Shown here: positions 24,911-33,907 of the stretch, one piece after another
Position numbering within the stretch: position 1 is the stretch's first letter
Layout: each line of letters opens with the position of its first letter
Source of the DNA: Clostridium transplantifaecale
GTDB lineage: Bacteria > Bacillota > Clostridia > Lachnospirales > Lachnospiraceae
Length of the DNA: 64,000 nt
Reading direction: 5' to 3'
NCBI RefSeq assembly: GCF_900626075.1
Contig: NZ_UYZY01000002.1
Location: forward strand, 124,001 to 188,000
Notes under the pieces: model-generated
The model's input: only the letters and a program-made list of their open reading frames with translations
The model's database searches: none
What the model was told of the DNA's origin: nothing
Translations under genes and position numbers: made by a program

Positions 24911-24980
24911 AGGTTCCTACCTCTCTAATTGTCACTGTCCGATGGCCCGCAAAAAAAGCTCGCTGCGGGCGGAACTGACA

Positions 24981-25643
24981 TTACTCCACCTTGCTCAGTT
25001 CACCGATAGCTCCTTTAACCCCTTCTTTAACAAGGCGCTCCAGGTTCACGAATTTATCGACATATCCGCCTTCTGCAAAGTTTTCTCTCCATTTTACTTC
25101 ATTGGCATCCATCGCCTTAGCCGCCTTTACCAGCTCCTCAAACTGGGCTGCCGGGGCGCAGATAACACCGTCCACGTCACCGTAAACAATATCACCCGGG
25201 CGCACTACGCAGCCGCCGCAGTTGACCGGCACGCCGTATTCGCCGTCAAGTCCTTTAAAGGTATTTGTGACACAGGCGCGGCCCGTGGAAAATACCGGGA
25301 AACCCATGGCGCGGATCGCTCTGGTGTCGGTGTTTGGACCGTCCACAACGATTCCCGCCATTCCCAGGGTTTTAGCGGATAATGCCACCATCTCTCCGAG
25401 GCAGGCAATCCGCTTGTCACCCATTCTGTCTATGACAATCATGGAGCCCTTCGGCGCCAGTTTCATCGCATAGTAAAGCATTGCATTGTCTGTTCCTGGA
25501 AGACGGATGGTAAATGCCGGTCCGATGGCTTTGATTTCATCGCTGATTGGGTAAATGCCGGTCATGTACCCTCCCTGGACATGGTGTCCGATCTGGGCCG
25601 GATCCGTAGTAAGTGCAATTTCAAATAATTCGTTCTGTGTCAT
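24981..25643 (-). CDS. RraA-like / HMG-CHA aldolase-family protein
   Basis: 220 residues of the RraA family, formerly annotated as dimethylmenaquinone methyltransferase. Typical segments are AMLYYAMKLAPKGSMIVIDR, the metal/phosphate-site region GDKRIACLGEMVALSAKTLG and IVVDGPNTDT. Enzymatic members are class II aldolases or oxaloacetate decarboxylases; RNase E inhibition is restricted to other members. Lying between a TRAP transporter and a nitrilase, it probably acts on the oxo- or hydroxy-acid made in this pathway. That is inference. Confidence 0.82.
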   Translation of the reverse strand: MTQNELFEIALTTDPAQIGHHVQGGYMTGIYPISDEIKAIGPAFTIRLPGTDNAMLYYAMKLAPKGSMIVIDRMGDKRIACLGEMVALSAKTLGMAGIVVDGPNTDTRAIRAMGFPVFSTGRACVTNTFKGLDGEYGVPVNCGGCVVRPGDIVYGDVDGVICAPAAQFEELVKAAKAMDANEVKWRENFAEGGYVDKFVNLERLVKEGVKGAIGELSKVE

Positions 25644-25774
25644 GATGTTTCTATCCTTTCTTTTCCTTTATTTATTATTTTTTATTTCTAAATTCGGTTT
25701 TCAGCCGGACTATGGTATTTTAATGCCGCAGTTCACAGGCGGTGTCCAGCATGGAAAGCCCGCCCGGACAGATA

Positions 25775-27076
25775 TCAGCCGCCGGCCAGAAGTCCCATAA
25801 TTGTATTGGGAACAAATGTTGTAATTGCCGGAATCAGCGATGTCAGGATCAGCGCGATTCCCAGAGGTATGTACATTGGCACCACCGATTTAATAACCTT
25901 CTCCGAAGGCACGTTGGCCACGCGGGAGACCGCATAGATGCAAAGCCCGAACGGCGGGGTGCTCAGTCCGATCATCAGGTTCATAACCATCATCACGCCG
26001 ATATAAACGGGATCCATCCCGAATCCCTGCGTAATCTGAAGCACGATAGGAGCCGTCAGAATCAGAGCGCAATTGCTTTCCATAAACATTCCCATGATTA
26101 GCAGGATGATATTGACTATTAAAATTACAATTAACGGATAATTGGCAACCGGTCCCAGCAGTGCAATGATCTTAGCCGGGAGGTTTTCAAGCATCAGCGC
26201 TTTTGTAAAAATGCCGCCTGCCGTCATAATAACCATAATCGAGCTGACCGATTTACACGTCTCCTTCACGCATTTCCAGAAACCGCGCCAGGTCAGTGAA
26301 CGGTGGAAGATTCCCAGCAGCAGCATATAAAGAACTGCCATACCGCCCGTCTCACCCGGGCTGAAGATACCGGAGAGCATGGTAATCAGAATCAAAACCG
26401 GAGCAATAGCAATTGGGAGGGCACGTAAAAATAATTCTCCCATAGACCGCTCCTCTTTCGCCAACGCTTTAGCCATCGGAGGATTCACCAGTTTCTTCTT
26501 ATCTACAAGCAGTACATAGAACAGGAGCATCATGGACATCAGGATCCCCGGCCCCACACCGCCAAGCAGCGACTTAACGCTGGAAATCTGTGCAATGGTC
26601 GCATAGAGGACCAGAGGAATACTCGGAGGGAAAATAGGCCCTACGGTGGATGCGGCAATCGTCAGCGCCGCACCGTAGTCTCTCTCGTATCCTTCTTCCT
26701 CCATCGAATCTACGAAAATTGGTCCCAGTCCGCAGACGCCCGCAATAGCCGCACCGGACATGCCGGCAAAAATCAGGCTCAGAACGACTGCGATACGGGA
26801 AGAGTAACCGCGTTTTCCCTTTGACAGGGCGCGGGCAAAATCAAACGCCCTTGTGGTCTCCCCCAGTTCACTTACCAGGTTTCCCATCAGAATAAATGCA
26901 GGAACAGCCAGCAGAGAGAATGACATTGTGGACTGATAGAACGAATAGGCTACCAGTGAAAGTGAAGTTCCCGACACAATATAATAGACAATTGCAGGCA
27001 GACCCATGGCAACCACAATCGGAGCCCCCACGGCCAGCAGGCCCACAAAGCCGAGCAGCAGTAAAATCATATTCAT
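25775..27076 (-). CDS. TRAP transporter large permease DctM (module B)
   Basis: 433 residues with about twelve membrane segments and typical DctM motifs (SLLAVPAFILMGNLVSELG, FAGMSGAAIAGVCGLGPIF, STVGPIFPPSIPLVLYAT). It drives sodium-coupled uptake of an organic acid delivered by DctP. Its start overlaps the dctQ stop by four bases. It is only distantly similar to the DctM at 33908, so the two TRAP systems are not part of the recent duplication. Confidence 0.93.
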   Translation of the reverse strand: MNMILLLLGFVGLLAVGAPIVVAMGLPAIVYYIVSGTSLSLVAYSFYQSTMSFSLLAVPAFILMGNLVSELGETTRAFDFARALSKGKRGYSSRIAVVLSLIFAGMSGAAIAGVCGLGPIFVDSMEEEGYERDYGAALTIAASTVGPIFPPSIPLVLYATIAQISSVKSLLGGVGPGILMSMMLLFYVLLVDKKKLVNPPMAKALAKEERSMGELFLRALPIAIAPVLILITMLSGIFSPGETGGMAVLYMLLLGIFHRSLTWRGFWKCVKETCKSVSSIMVIMTAGGIFTKALMLENLPAKIIALLGPVANYPLIVILIVNIILLIMGMFMESNCALILTAPIVLQITQGFGMDPVYIGVMMVMNLMIGLSTPPFGLCIYAVSRVANVPSEKVIKSVVPMYIPLGIALILTSLIPAITTFVPNTIMGLLAGG

Positions 27077-27558
27077 GCTTTCTGTGTCCTCCTCTCTTTA
27101 AATATCTCAAACAGGCTGATGCATTCCTGTATAATCCACATGGCAGACCCCAGCACAATCAGATAATGTACATAGCGGATCGGGATATGGCATGCGGCCG
27201 TCGTCAGTTTCATTGTTGTGGGAATCAGCAGGGACTCACTGTAAATGACAAATGCGCAGTATATAATGCAGATTGTCTTCCCCGCCACATCCATGTAGAA
27301 CTTCAATTTGGGCCAAATCTGGAAAAGAATTTCCAGCTGCAGGTGGGCTCCCTCTTTTTCGCACTGTGCCAGATAGCAGAAAATCAGGCCGACAAAGCAC
27401 AGTTCCGCAACCTCCTCACTCCAGGTTGTCGAATATCCTAAAAAGGTGCGGCAGAAAATTTGTATGTCGAGAGCCGCAATAATGATGATACACCAAATCC
27501 CGCTTATGCCACTGATAAAGTTTCTGAATGCATTCCACGCTTTACCCAGTATTGACAT
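27073..27558 (-). CDS. TRAP transporter small permease DctQ (module B)
   Basis: 161 residues with four hydrophobic segments and the conserved TTWSEEVAELCFVGLIFCYL of DctQ proteins (about 46-65). It supports DctM in the membrane. GAAAAGGAG precedes the ATG. It is translationally coupled to dctM. Confidence 0.9.
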   Translation of the reverse strand: MSILGKAWNAFRNFISGISGIWCIIIIAALDIQIFCRTFLGYSTTWSEEVAELCFVGLIFCYLAQCEKEGAHLQLEILFQIWPKLKFYMDVAGKTICIIYCAFVIYSESLLIPTTMKLTTAACHIPIRYVHYLIVLGSAMWIIQECISLFEIFKERRTQKA

Positions 27559-27587
27559 ATTAATTTCTCCTTTTCACTCAAAACGGT

Positions 27588-27599
27588 GTTACTGTTCAC
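27588..27599 (+). repeat. Dispersed 12-mer GTTACTGTTCAC, copy 5
   Basis: Exact copy between dctP and dctQ. The longer match ACTGTTCACTCCRTGCCC recurs near 29861, upstream of the GntR gene. Confidence 0.6.
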
Positions 27600-27669
27600 T
27601 CCGTGCCCAGGTAACGCGCTCCGCGATGCACAGAAACGGTAACATCATGCTGAACGCGAACCCTGATTT

Positions 27670-28734
27670 TTACTCGACTGCACGGATCAGGTCCGGCATC
27701 TCTCCCCAGTCCTCGCTGAAATAGTCGTAAACGCTCTCGGCCGCTTCTTTAAATGCCGCCATATCGAGACCGTTGTTCTCATCGATAATCTCCATTCCGT
27801 TGTCTTCACAGATTTTCTTATATTCCTCCACCTTATCCAGGATGTACTCGTCCATGTAAGCAGATGCGTCATAAGCGGCCTGCAATACTGCCTGCTGCTG
27901 ATCCGGAGTCAGTCCTTCATAAGTGTTCCTGTTCATCCATAGGCCATGGTTCGTCGGCAGATGGTTTGTCTCCATACAGTACTTCTGAACCTCATATAAG
28001 GCATTGGTCACAATTACGGAATACGGATTCTCCTGGCCGTCAATTACATTCGTAATCAGCGCCGTCGCCACCTCGGAAAATGCCATCGGTGTTGCCGCCG
28101 CGCCGAAGGCGGTGAAAAGCTGCTGATAGAGGTCGGATGGAACCACGCGGATCTTCGCGCCCTTCATATCGTTCAGGTTCTTAATCGGGAAGTTGCATGT
28201 AATCTGGCGGTAACCGGAGTTAAAACTGCTGAGCAGCATAACGCCGTCTTCCTCCAGCGCCTCGTTGATTACTTTCAGCGGTTCTGAGTTAAACGGATCA
28301 AATACGGCGAGCCTGTGGTCGGCGTCCCTGTAAATATAAGGCGCATCAAACGCTCCAAGCCTGCTGTCCAGATCGCCCGCCGATGACGGGACATATTGGA
28401 TGAAATCGCAGATACCGGCCTGCAAAGGCTGGATATCGTATCCGCAGAGTGTATTATTAAAATACAAATCGACCTGAATATGGCCTTTCGTATACTCCTT
28501 CACAAGATCGGCAAATTTCTGTTCCCACATGCCGGCCGGTGAATCCTCTGAGTTCTGATCCGTAAACTTTAATATCTTATCCGGAGTGGAAACCTCTTCC
28601 ACTTCTCCTGCTGCTTCCGAGGCCGCAGCCGAAGCCGCCGGGGCACTGCCTCCGCCTCCGTTTCCGCTTCCGCAACCTGCCAGCAAACTCCCCAGCATCG
28701 CTACTGTCAGTGTCAATGCTAACCCTCTCTTCAT
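27670..28734 (-). CDS. TRAP transporter substrate-binding lipoprotein DctP (module B)
   Basis: 354 residues. The signal peptide ends in the lipobox LLAGC (about 18-22), so the protein is anchored outside the membrane, followed by a Gly/Ser/Ala-rich linker. The DctP fold spans about 50-350 with YRQITCNFPIKNLNDMKGAK and VIDGQENPYSVIV, including the usual Arg of the carboxylate site in the NDMKGAKIRV strand. Expected ligand: an organic acid, identity unknown. It is the first gene of the module B operon after the GntR operator region. Confidence 0.92.
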   Translation of the reverse strand: MKRGLALTLTVAMLGSLLAGCGSGNGGGGSAPAASAAASEAAGEVEEVSTPDKILKFTDQNSEDSPAGMWEQKFADLVKEYTKGHIQVDLYFNNTLCGYDIQPLQAGICDFIQYVPSSAGDLDSRLGAFDAPYIYRDADHRLAVFDPFNSEPLKVINEALEEDGVMLLSSFNSGYRQITCNFPIKNLNDMKGAKIRVVPSDLYQQLFTAFGAAATPMAFSEVATALITNVIDGQENPYSVIVTNALYEVQKYCMETNHLPTNHGLWMNRNTYEGLTPDQQQAVLQAAYDASAYMDEYILDKVEEYKKICEDNGMEIIDENNGLDMAAFKEAAESVYDYFSEDWGEMPDLIRAVE

Positions 28735-28902
28735 ACCTTTTCTTCCTTTCTTTTGTCTAAATGTCTCCGGAGTCTTCTCACTGTTCTCCTTGTTTACCCG
28801 GAAATTTCCTCCCCTCTCTTTTATTTGTTTTTGGAATTCGGTGTTCGGTATACCAAAAATACGTCAAATAAAAGAAGGACATTTTAATTCCCGTTTGACC
28901 AC

Positions 28903-28992
28903 ATTATATACCCATCTCATTAATTTTGCCACTAAAGTTTTAGAAAATATCTTTTTTCTCTATTTTTGACAAAATATTCCCTAAAACTTTAG
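28903..28992 (-). promoter_or_regulatory. dctP promoter region with twin palindromic operators
   Basis: A TATAAT box on the minus strand (28903-28908) lies downstream of two related palindromes, CTAAA-N2-TTTAG, at 28932-28943 and 28981-28992, 49 bases apart centre to centre. The first sits at the expected -35 position, so binding would block polymerase. A further GGTATACC palindrome lies in the leader at 28847-28854. The GntR protein encoded beside it is the obvious candidate binder. Confidence 0.55.
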
Positions 28993-29732
28993 TTACTTTT
29001 AATAAACTCTTCTTTAATCTCCGCATCACCGTCCTGCGGATCAAAGTTCAGCCGCTCCGGTATGACGAGGAGTCGTTTCTTCCAGGATCCATAATGAATA
29101 TGGAGCAATTCCTTGCCCTTTTCCAGGTCTCCCTCTTCCACGCTGTTCAGAATCCCGATGTGATCGGCGGCAAAATTCCTTCCCCCGTGCATACTGTACT
29201 TCATGCTCAGCACGGATGAACGGACTACCTTCTCACTGATGCTGTCCTGTATCTTAATCAGCTGGCTGTTGCCGGTAATACGGGCAAAATAGTTGTGGAA
29301 ATTGGTATCCATCTTCATCAGGGTGTAGTAGTCATTGGCATTGCGCACAGCAAAAAGATCCATCTCCTCGATAATTTTCCGAAGATGGGCGATATGTGCC
29401 GGAGTCACTTTTGGAAAAGCCAGCTCAAAGCACAGGATATCCAGAGGTTCACGTATCTCGAATAACTCCAGAATATCTCTCCACAGAAGAACTGCAATCT
29501 TACGGTTCTTCCCGGCCTGTTCAATCCACCCCTCATTTTCCAGTGATCGAAGTGCATCGCGCAGAGGAGTTCTGCTGACATCCAGGAGCTTTGAATATTC
29601 TCTCTCATTGATAACCGTTCCCGGCTTAATCTGACCGGTGATAATCAAAAGCTTCAGCTGATTATATATTTTAGAGCTGTATAACTCATTTTTTTCGATT
29701 CTCTCGATCTTTGTATCAATTTCAGGTAACAT
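28989..29732 (-). CDS. GntR-family regulator, FCD (FadR-type) subfamily
   Basis: 247 residues. The winged helix lies at about 20-85 (IYNQLKLLIITGQIKPGTVI, then LDVSRTPLRDALRSLENEGW). The FCD effector domain (about 95-230) has its metal/ligand residues in an all-helical bundle. FCD regulators usually respond to an organic acid. It stands directly before the TRAP-RraA-nitrilase operon and its stop codon lies inside one of the twin palindromes, so it most likely regulates module B. Confidence 0.9.
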   Translation of the reverse strand: MLPEIDTKIERIEKNELYSSKIYNQLKLLIITGQIKPGTVINEREYSKLLDVSRTPLRDALRSLENEGWIEQAGKNRKIAVLLWRDILELFEIREPLDILCFELAFPKVTPAHIAHLRKIIEEMDLFAVRNANDYYTLMKMDTNFHNYFARITGNSQLIKIQDSISEKVVRSSVLSMKYSMHGGRNFAADHIGILNSVEEGDLEKGKELLHIHYGSWKKRLLVIPERLNFDPQDGDAEIKEEFIKSN

Positions 29733-29788
29733 AAGCGCTTCCTTTTCCCTTTGGTTTGCAGTTTGGCCTAAGTAAAACTGTAACGATC

Positions 29789-29818
29789 ATTATACTATTC
29801 CCCGCCTTTGCTTGTCAA
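29789..29818 (-). promoter_or_regulatory. Promoter of the GntR gene
   Basis: TTGACA (29813-29818) and TATAAT (29789-29794), spacing 18. Confidence 0.7.
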
Positions 29819-29888
29819 TCAACGATCTGCCGGGGAATTCTCCTTCACTCAGGAATCGCCACTGTTCACTCCATGCCCTGTGACCTGT

Positions 29889-30947
29889 TTATGTCCGGAA
29901 ATCAAACGTGGCGGAAGTTCCCTCTTTGTCCGATGTGATGTAAAGTTTGCCGCCCAGCTTGCCGCGGACTGTCATCCTGACGAGAGACATGCCGAAACCG
30001 AAGCTGTCCTCCCCGTTAAAATCGAATCCGGTGCCGTCATCCTGAACGGTGATGGAGGAATACATCCCGCCTTTTTTCATAATCACTCTTATCCGGCCGC
30101 CCGAAAGCCCGGTAAACGCATGCTTATAGGCATTGGAGACGAGTTCGTTAACCACCAGGGCAATATCGGTTGCCTTCTCCTGGTCCACCGTCAGGTCGTC
30201 TCCTTCCAGAACAAGACTTACGGATGTCCCTGCATCATAAAGAAGAGTCAGATTCTGCCTGAGTTTTTCCAGGAACGGTTTCAGCGGTACGGGGCCGTTC
30301 TCCCCATAGGTCAGAAGCTCATTAATTGAGGCAATACTCAGGACCCTGGCCGTATTTTCCCGGAAGGCCTGCCTCACTTCCTCGCTCTCCGTATTGCGCG
30401 CCTGGATATTCATGATGCTCGCAATCAGCTGAAGGTGGTTTTTAACGCGGTGATGGACTTCACGGCGGGCCGCATCCTCCGGTGATGTCTGGATGAGATC
30501 CTGTTTTTCAACCCTGCGCGCCAGCGCCTCATACTTCTGTTCCTGTCTTATGTCGCGGCTCACATCGCGTTCTCCGATCAGCACGCCGATAAATCTGCCG
30601 TCCTCATCCGAGACAGGCACTACATCCTGGCGCACGGTCCGCTCTTCCTGGGTGACGGCCTTGATATCGCGCACCGGGGAGTTCGTCTCCATGGCGCGGT
30701 AGACAGCCGGTTCATCCTCCCGTTTGGCATAGCAGCCAACCACGCTTTTCTGGTAGGAGGACGGCATATGGCCCGGTCCCGCCTGCGCCGCGACGAACAT
30801 CCGGCCGTCGGAGGGCTGCATGCAGTCGATAAACAGATCGGCGCCTACCAGATCGGCCACCAGCGGCAGAACGGCCTCGATCTGCTCCAGCTTATGGAAG
30901 CCTGATTCGCTGAGCTGCGCGCGGCTTATTATCTCGTCCCTGTTCAT
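29889..30947 (-). CDS. eutW: Sensor histidine kinase EutW
   Basis: 352 residues, cytosolic with no membrane segment. An N-terminal sensory domain (about 1-150) is followed by a HisKA_2-type phosphoacceptor helix RREVHHRVKNHLQLIASIMN (about 163-182) and a HATPase with NELVSNAYKHAF and DDGTGFDF. EutW detects ethanolamine and phosphorylates EutV. Its ATG overlaps the eutV stop (ATGA). It is separated from the eut operon it should control by the 7-kb module B. Confidence 0.92.
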   Translation of the reverse strand: MNRDEIISRAQLSESGFHKLEQIEAVLPLVADLVGADLFIDCMQPSDGRMFVAAQAGPGHMPSSYQKSVVGCYAKREDEPAVYRAMETNSPVRDIKAVTQEERTVRQDVVPVSDEDGRFIGVLIGERDVSRDIRQEQKYEALARRVEKQDLIQTSPEDAARREVHHRVKNHLQLIASIMNIQARNTESEEVRQAFRENTARVLSIASINELLTYGENGPVPLKPFLEKLRQNLTLLYDAGTSVSLVLEGDDLTVDQEKATDIALVVNELVSNAYKHAFTGLSGGRIRVIMKKGGMYSSITVQDDGTGFDFNGEDSFGFGMSLVRMTVRGKLGGKLYITSDKEGTSATFDFRT

Positions 30948-31672
30948 ATTATTCCTCCCTGCTCCAGCAGTTGTCTTGCCGCTTCATTGACCGAAACCTT
31001 CCGTCTTGCCGCTTCCTGTGAAAGCAGCCTGTACGCCTCCGGTTCGGTAAGCCTTTTCTGCTTCATCAGATATTCTTTGGCCCGCACCGCTGCGTCCCGT
31101 CTCGTCTCCCGCTCCAGAACGGCTTTGGCAATCGTAATGATTGGTACACGTTTCTGCATGGCAGCCTTCTGCATTTCACGGTATGCATCCGACTCGGAAA
31201 TCTTCTTTTCCTTTGAAAGCTTTCCTTTGGCCTGCTCAATCATCTTATTCTCTTCCAGACGCCGGCAGGCATCCTCCGCCTCCGCCCGTGTCTTTAAAAG
31301 CCGCTGTCCCTGAGCCCAGGCCACTTCCAGCGCCGGTTTCAGAATTCTCGGCTCAATCGGCTTTACCAGATAACCAGAGACGCCGGCGCGTCCTGCCCTC
31401 GCAATAAATTCTTCGTCTGCAAAAGCCGTGCAGATAACAACACAGCCCGCAAGATTCCCGTCAATAATCGTCTCCGCAGCCGTCAGCCCGTCAAAAAGCG
31501 GCATTTCCAGGTCCAGAAGCACCATATCGGGATGCTTCTGACGGCAGAGCTCAACGGCGTCAAATCCATCCTCCCCCTCCGCCACTACATGAAAGTCCAG
31601 TGATTCCAGCATCTGGCATAAATCCAGGCGGATTATCGGCTCATCGTCCACTACTATAATTGTACGCTGCAT
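30944..31672 (-). CDS. eutV: Response regulator with two-part ANTAR RNA-binding output EutV
   Basis: 242 residues. The receiver domain (1-about 120) has the phosphoacceptor Asp in HPDMVLLDLEMP. The C-terminal part carries a coiled linker and an ANTAR domain (VRAKEYLMKQKRLTEPEAYR, then LSQEAARRKVSVNEAARQLL), which binds paired RNA hairpins and prevents termination. It is the known activator of eut operons in Firmicutes. The likely target here is the leader terminator before eutA. Confidence 0.94.
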   Translation of the reverse strand: MQRTIIVVDDEPIIRLDLCQMLESLDFHVVAEGEDGFDAVELCRQKHPDMVLLDLEMPLFDGLTAAETIIDGNLAGCVVICTAFADEEFIARAGRAGVSGYLVKPIEPRILKPALEVAWAQGQRLLKTRAEAEDACRRLEENKMIEQAKGKLSKEKKISESDAYREMQKAAMQKRVPIITIAKAVLERETRRDAAVRAKEYLMKQKRLTEPEAYRLLSQEAARRKVSVNEAARQLLEQGGII

Positions 31673-31757
31673 TTCCCCTCATCCCCAATCACACGGCCGC
31701 TTTGCACCTCTTAGACTGCATCATGGCCGTACCGTAAAAAATATATTCTCTGCTATG

Positions 31758-31787
31758 ATTATATCGTTGTTTTTCATTGGTTGTCAA
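31758..31787 (-). promoter_or_regulatory. Promoter of eutVW
   Basis: TTGACA (31782-31787) and TATAAT (31758-31763), spacing 18, the same geometry as the eut operon promoter. It lies 14 bases inside the border of duplication copy 2. Confidence 0.75.
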
Positions 31788-31876
31788 TTACATGTCCGGT
31801 CGGAACCGGGAGTTCTGAAAAGTGAAGATTATTATTCTCTCCATCCCCGGCAGCGCCCCTTAGTTCAGCAGCAAAG

Positions 31877-31910
31877 AACAGCCCGGACGGACGGGGCCGT
31901 TCGGGCTGTT
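31877..31910. terminator. Bidirectional terminator downstream of EamA copy 2
   Basis: AACAGCCCGGACGG and CCGTTCGGGCTGTT form a 14-bp stem. It is the equivalent of 22915-22948; loop changes only. No gene is visible between 31911 and 32020. Confidence 0.8.
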
Positions 31911-32020
31911 CTTTATTTGTTCTGCATCAATTGTTCCTGCTGATAAGGGGCTGTAAAACGTGTATGAAGCTCCGGTTACTTCTCCGCTCCATCAGCTCAC
32001 GTCACAGCTCCCCACTAGAA

Positions 32021-32917
32021 TCAGCTCTGCTCACTCTTGGCCCCGACTGCCTGTTCACGCCTTTTTCCGTTTGCCTTCCCCATCACAATCAGCACCGCCG
32101 AAGTGAGGACACAGGTAATGCCTATGGCAGTACGGAAGTTAAGCGTTTCACCCATCAGCGCAATCCCCAGAACAAGGCTGGTCATCGGCTCGAATGTGCT
32201 AAGGAATGAAATTTTTTCCGCTCCGATTCTTTTTAAACTTTCCTGTGCTAATACAATTGCAAGAACGGTAACTCCCAATGCCAGAATTATGACAAATCCC
32301 CATGCTTTAAAAGGAAGCTTTATAACAAATTCATCCCGCAGAACGGCAAAAAAGGAAGCCTCCAGGCCACAAATCACAGAAATGTAAAAACAAAGCTTAT
32401 ATGGATTCATGAGCGCCATCCCGCTTTTCTCATCAAATATAATGTAGAATGCATACGTCCACGCGGAACAGAATGCCAAAACCATACCAACTCCGGATGC
32501 CGCTTCTCCTGGAGTATAAAAACAGAACACTCCAGCCAGTCCCAAAACAGCGCATATCAACTTAATCCGGTCAAACTTCTCAGAAAAAATTGACACATGA
32601 ATAAAAAAGACCAAAGCCGGATAGATAAAATGGATTGTTGTCGCCATACCGGATGAAATATAATTATAAGAAAAACACAGAAGTATATTAGTCAGAACAT
32701 ATCCCTGTGCTAAAAGAAACAATTTTCCGAACTCAACCAGCGTAATTTTCAAAGGTATCTTCATTATACGGACAATCAAAAATACTATCGGTACTGCAAA
32801 CAGAAAACGCAATGCAACCACCGTCAGTTCCGTCCCTCCGAAGGCGAAAATTTCCTTCGCAAGAAACGGCATAGTACCGTACAATACCGCGGAACCAATC
32901 GCAAATAAGTATCCCAT
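32021..32917 (-). CDS. EamA-family (DMT) transporter, copy 2
   Basis: 298 residues from the ATG at 32917. Collinear with the gene at 23058; differences include Phe for Cys in EIFAFGGTEL and a changed C-terminal tail (AVGAKSEQS). Ten hydrophobic segments are predicted by eye. It is the last gene of module C, after the nitrilase and an intervening terminator. Retention of both copies intact suggests use in both modules. Confidence 0.9.
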   Translation of the reverse strand: MGYLFAIGSAVLYGTMPFLAKEIFAFGGTELTVVALRFLFAVPIVFLIVRIMKIPLKITLVEFGKLFLLAQGYVLTNILLCFSYNYISSGMATTIHFIYPALVFFIHVSIFSEKFDRIKLICAVLGLAGVFCFYTPGEAASGVGMVLAFCSAWTYAFYIIFDEKSGMALMNPYKLCFYISVICGLEASFFAVLRDEFVIKLPFKAWGFVIILALGVTVLAIVLAQESLKRIGAEKISFLSTFEPMTSLVLGIALMGETLNFRTAIGITCVLTSAVLIVMGKANGKRREQAVGAKSEQS

Positions 32918-33003
32918 TCTTTTCCCCCCACTCTTTTTTCCCAATTTTAACCTTTCCTTAAATAACATAATAGGAAAATTCGGAAATTCAGTCATGTTGA
33001 GAA

Positions 33004-33033
33004 AAGGTGCTTCCCGATAATCAGAAGCACCTT
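33004..33033 (-). terminator. Terminator between nitrilase and EamA, copy 2
   Basis: AAGGTGCTTC/GAAGCACCTT stem, 10-base loop, then TTTTC on the minus strand. Confidence 0.7.
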
Positions 33034-33060
33034 CCATTCATTAGCCCGGCCGTTTCCGGA

Positions 33061-33873
33061 TCAGATTGTATAAAGCTCCGGACGGCGGTCCTTATAAGCC
33101 GGTAATTTTGCCCTTACCTGCTCAATGCGCTCCGAATCAATCTCGGCGCAAATCAGAGTCTCCACCTCGCCGGCGCTTGCAACCACAACGCCCATCGGGT
33201 CAACCACGACGCTCTCTCCCATGCCGTTCGCACCGACCTGATCGCAGGCCACCATATAAACGGTGTTCTCGATCGCCCTCGCGGAAATCAGCGTGCGGAA
33301 CTGGGAGCTCTTTAACGGCCCCGGCACCCATGCGGTCGGCATGATGATGATATCCGCACCTTTTGAACGCTGGTAGCGGGCAACTTCCGGAAATCTCACT
33401 TCATAGCATACGAAGAGGCCAATTTTTCCAAACGGTGTGTCAATCGGCTCAAAAAACTTGTCCCCCGGCTTGTTGTCATCCGACTCCTTAAAACCGAACG
33501 CATCGTAAAGATGTGTTTTCCTGTAAGTGGATATAATCTCACCCTCACTGTCGATAACCACAGTGCAATTATAATTGCGGTCATCCTCCGGATCCTCCAC
33601 CTTCTCGTTCATGCCGAAGATAATCCAGAGTCCGTTGTCTTTGGCGAGTTTTCTCATCTCTGTTACAAAAGGGCCATCCAGGGTCTGTGCGGTCCCGAGG
33701 CAGACTGCACGCTCGGTACCCATAGGAAAATGGCTCATAAAGCATTCGGGGAAGATCATCATGTCCGGCTGATAGAGTTCCTTCGCCGTGGCAACCGCTT
33801 TTTTGGCGTTTTCCAGGTTTTCTTCCGGCAGCCCCTTCTGCTCAAGCTGGGCTAAAACAAATTTACTTTTCAT
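33061..33873 (-). CDS. Nitrilase-superfamily amidohydrolase, copy 2 (module C)
   Basis: 270 residues with the same triad as copy 1 (Glu43, Lys119, Cys156). The N-terminal half carries many silent and some replacement changes relative to copy 1 (for example ELYQPDMM for ELYKPDMM), while the C-terminal half is almost identical. It follows the DctM gene by 34 bases and so belongs to the sigma-54-controlled module C operon with a creatininase-family enzyme. Confidence 0.93.
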   Translation of the reverse strand: MKSKFVLAQLEQKGLPEENLENAKKAVATAKELYQPDMMIFPECFMSHFPMGTERAVCLGTAQTLDGPFVTEMRKLAKDNGLWIIFGMNEKVEDPEDDRNYNCTVVIDSEGEIISTYRKTHLYDAFGFKESDDNKPGDKFFEPIDTPFGKIGLFVCYEVRFPEVARYQRSKGADIIIMPTAWVPGPLKSSQFRTLISARAIENTVYMVACDQVGANGMGESVVVDPMGVVVASAGEVETLICAEIDSERIEQVRAKLPAYKDRRPELYTI

Positions 33874-33907
33874 AGAGTCTCACCTTTCAAATTATGTTTG
33901 TTTCAGG

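Larger units (their letters stand above)
22839..24912. repeat. 2.07-kb segmental duplication, copy 1
   Basis: Direct repeat of 31801-33875 at an offset of 8962-8963. It contains a bidirectional terminator, the EamA gene, an inter-gene terminator and the nitrilase gene. Homology ends at the nitrilase start codon on one side and just upstream of the eut -35 box on the other. Divergence is uneven (see findings). Confidence 0.9.
31801..33875. repeat. 2.07-kb segmental duplication, copy 2
   Basis: Direct repeat of 22839-24912, with one single-base length difference near 32000 and otherwise collinear. Confidence 0.9.
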
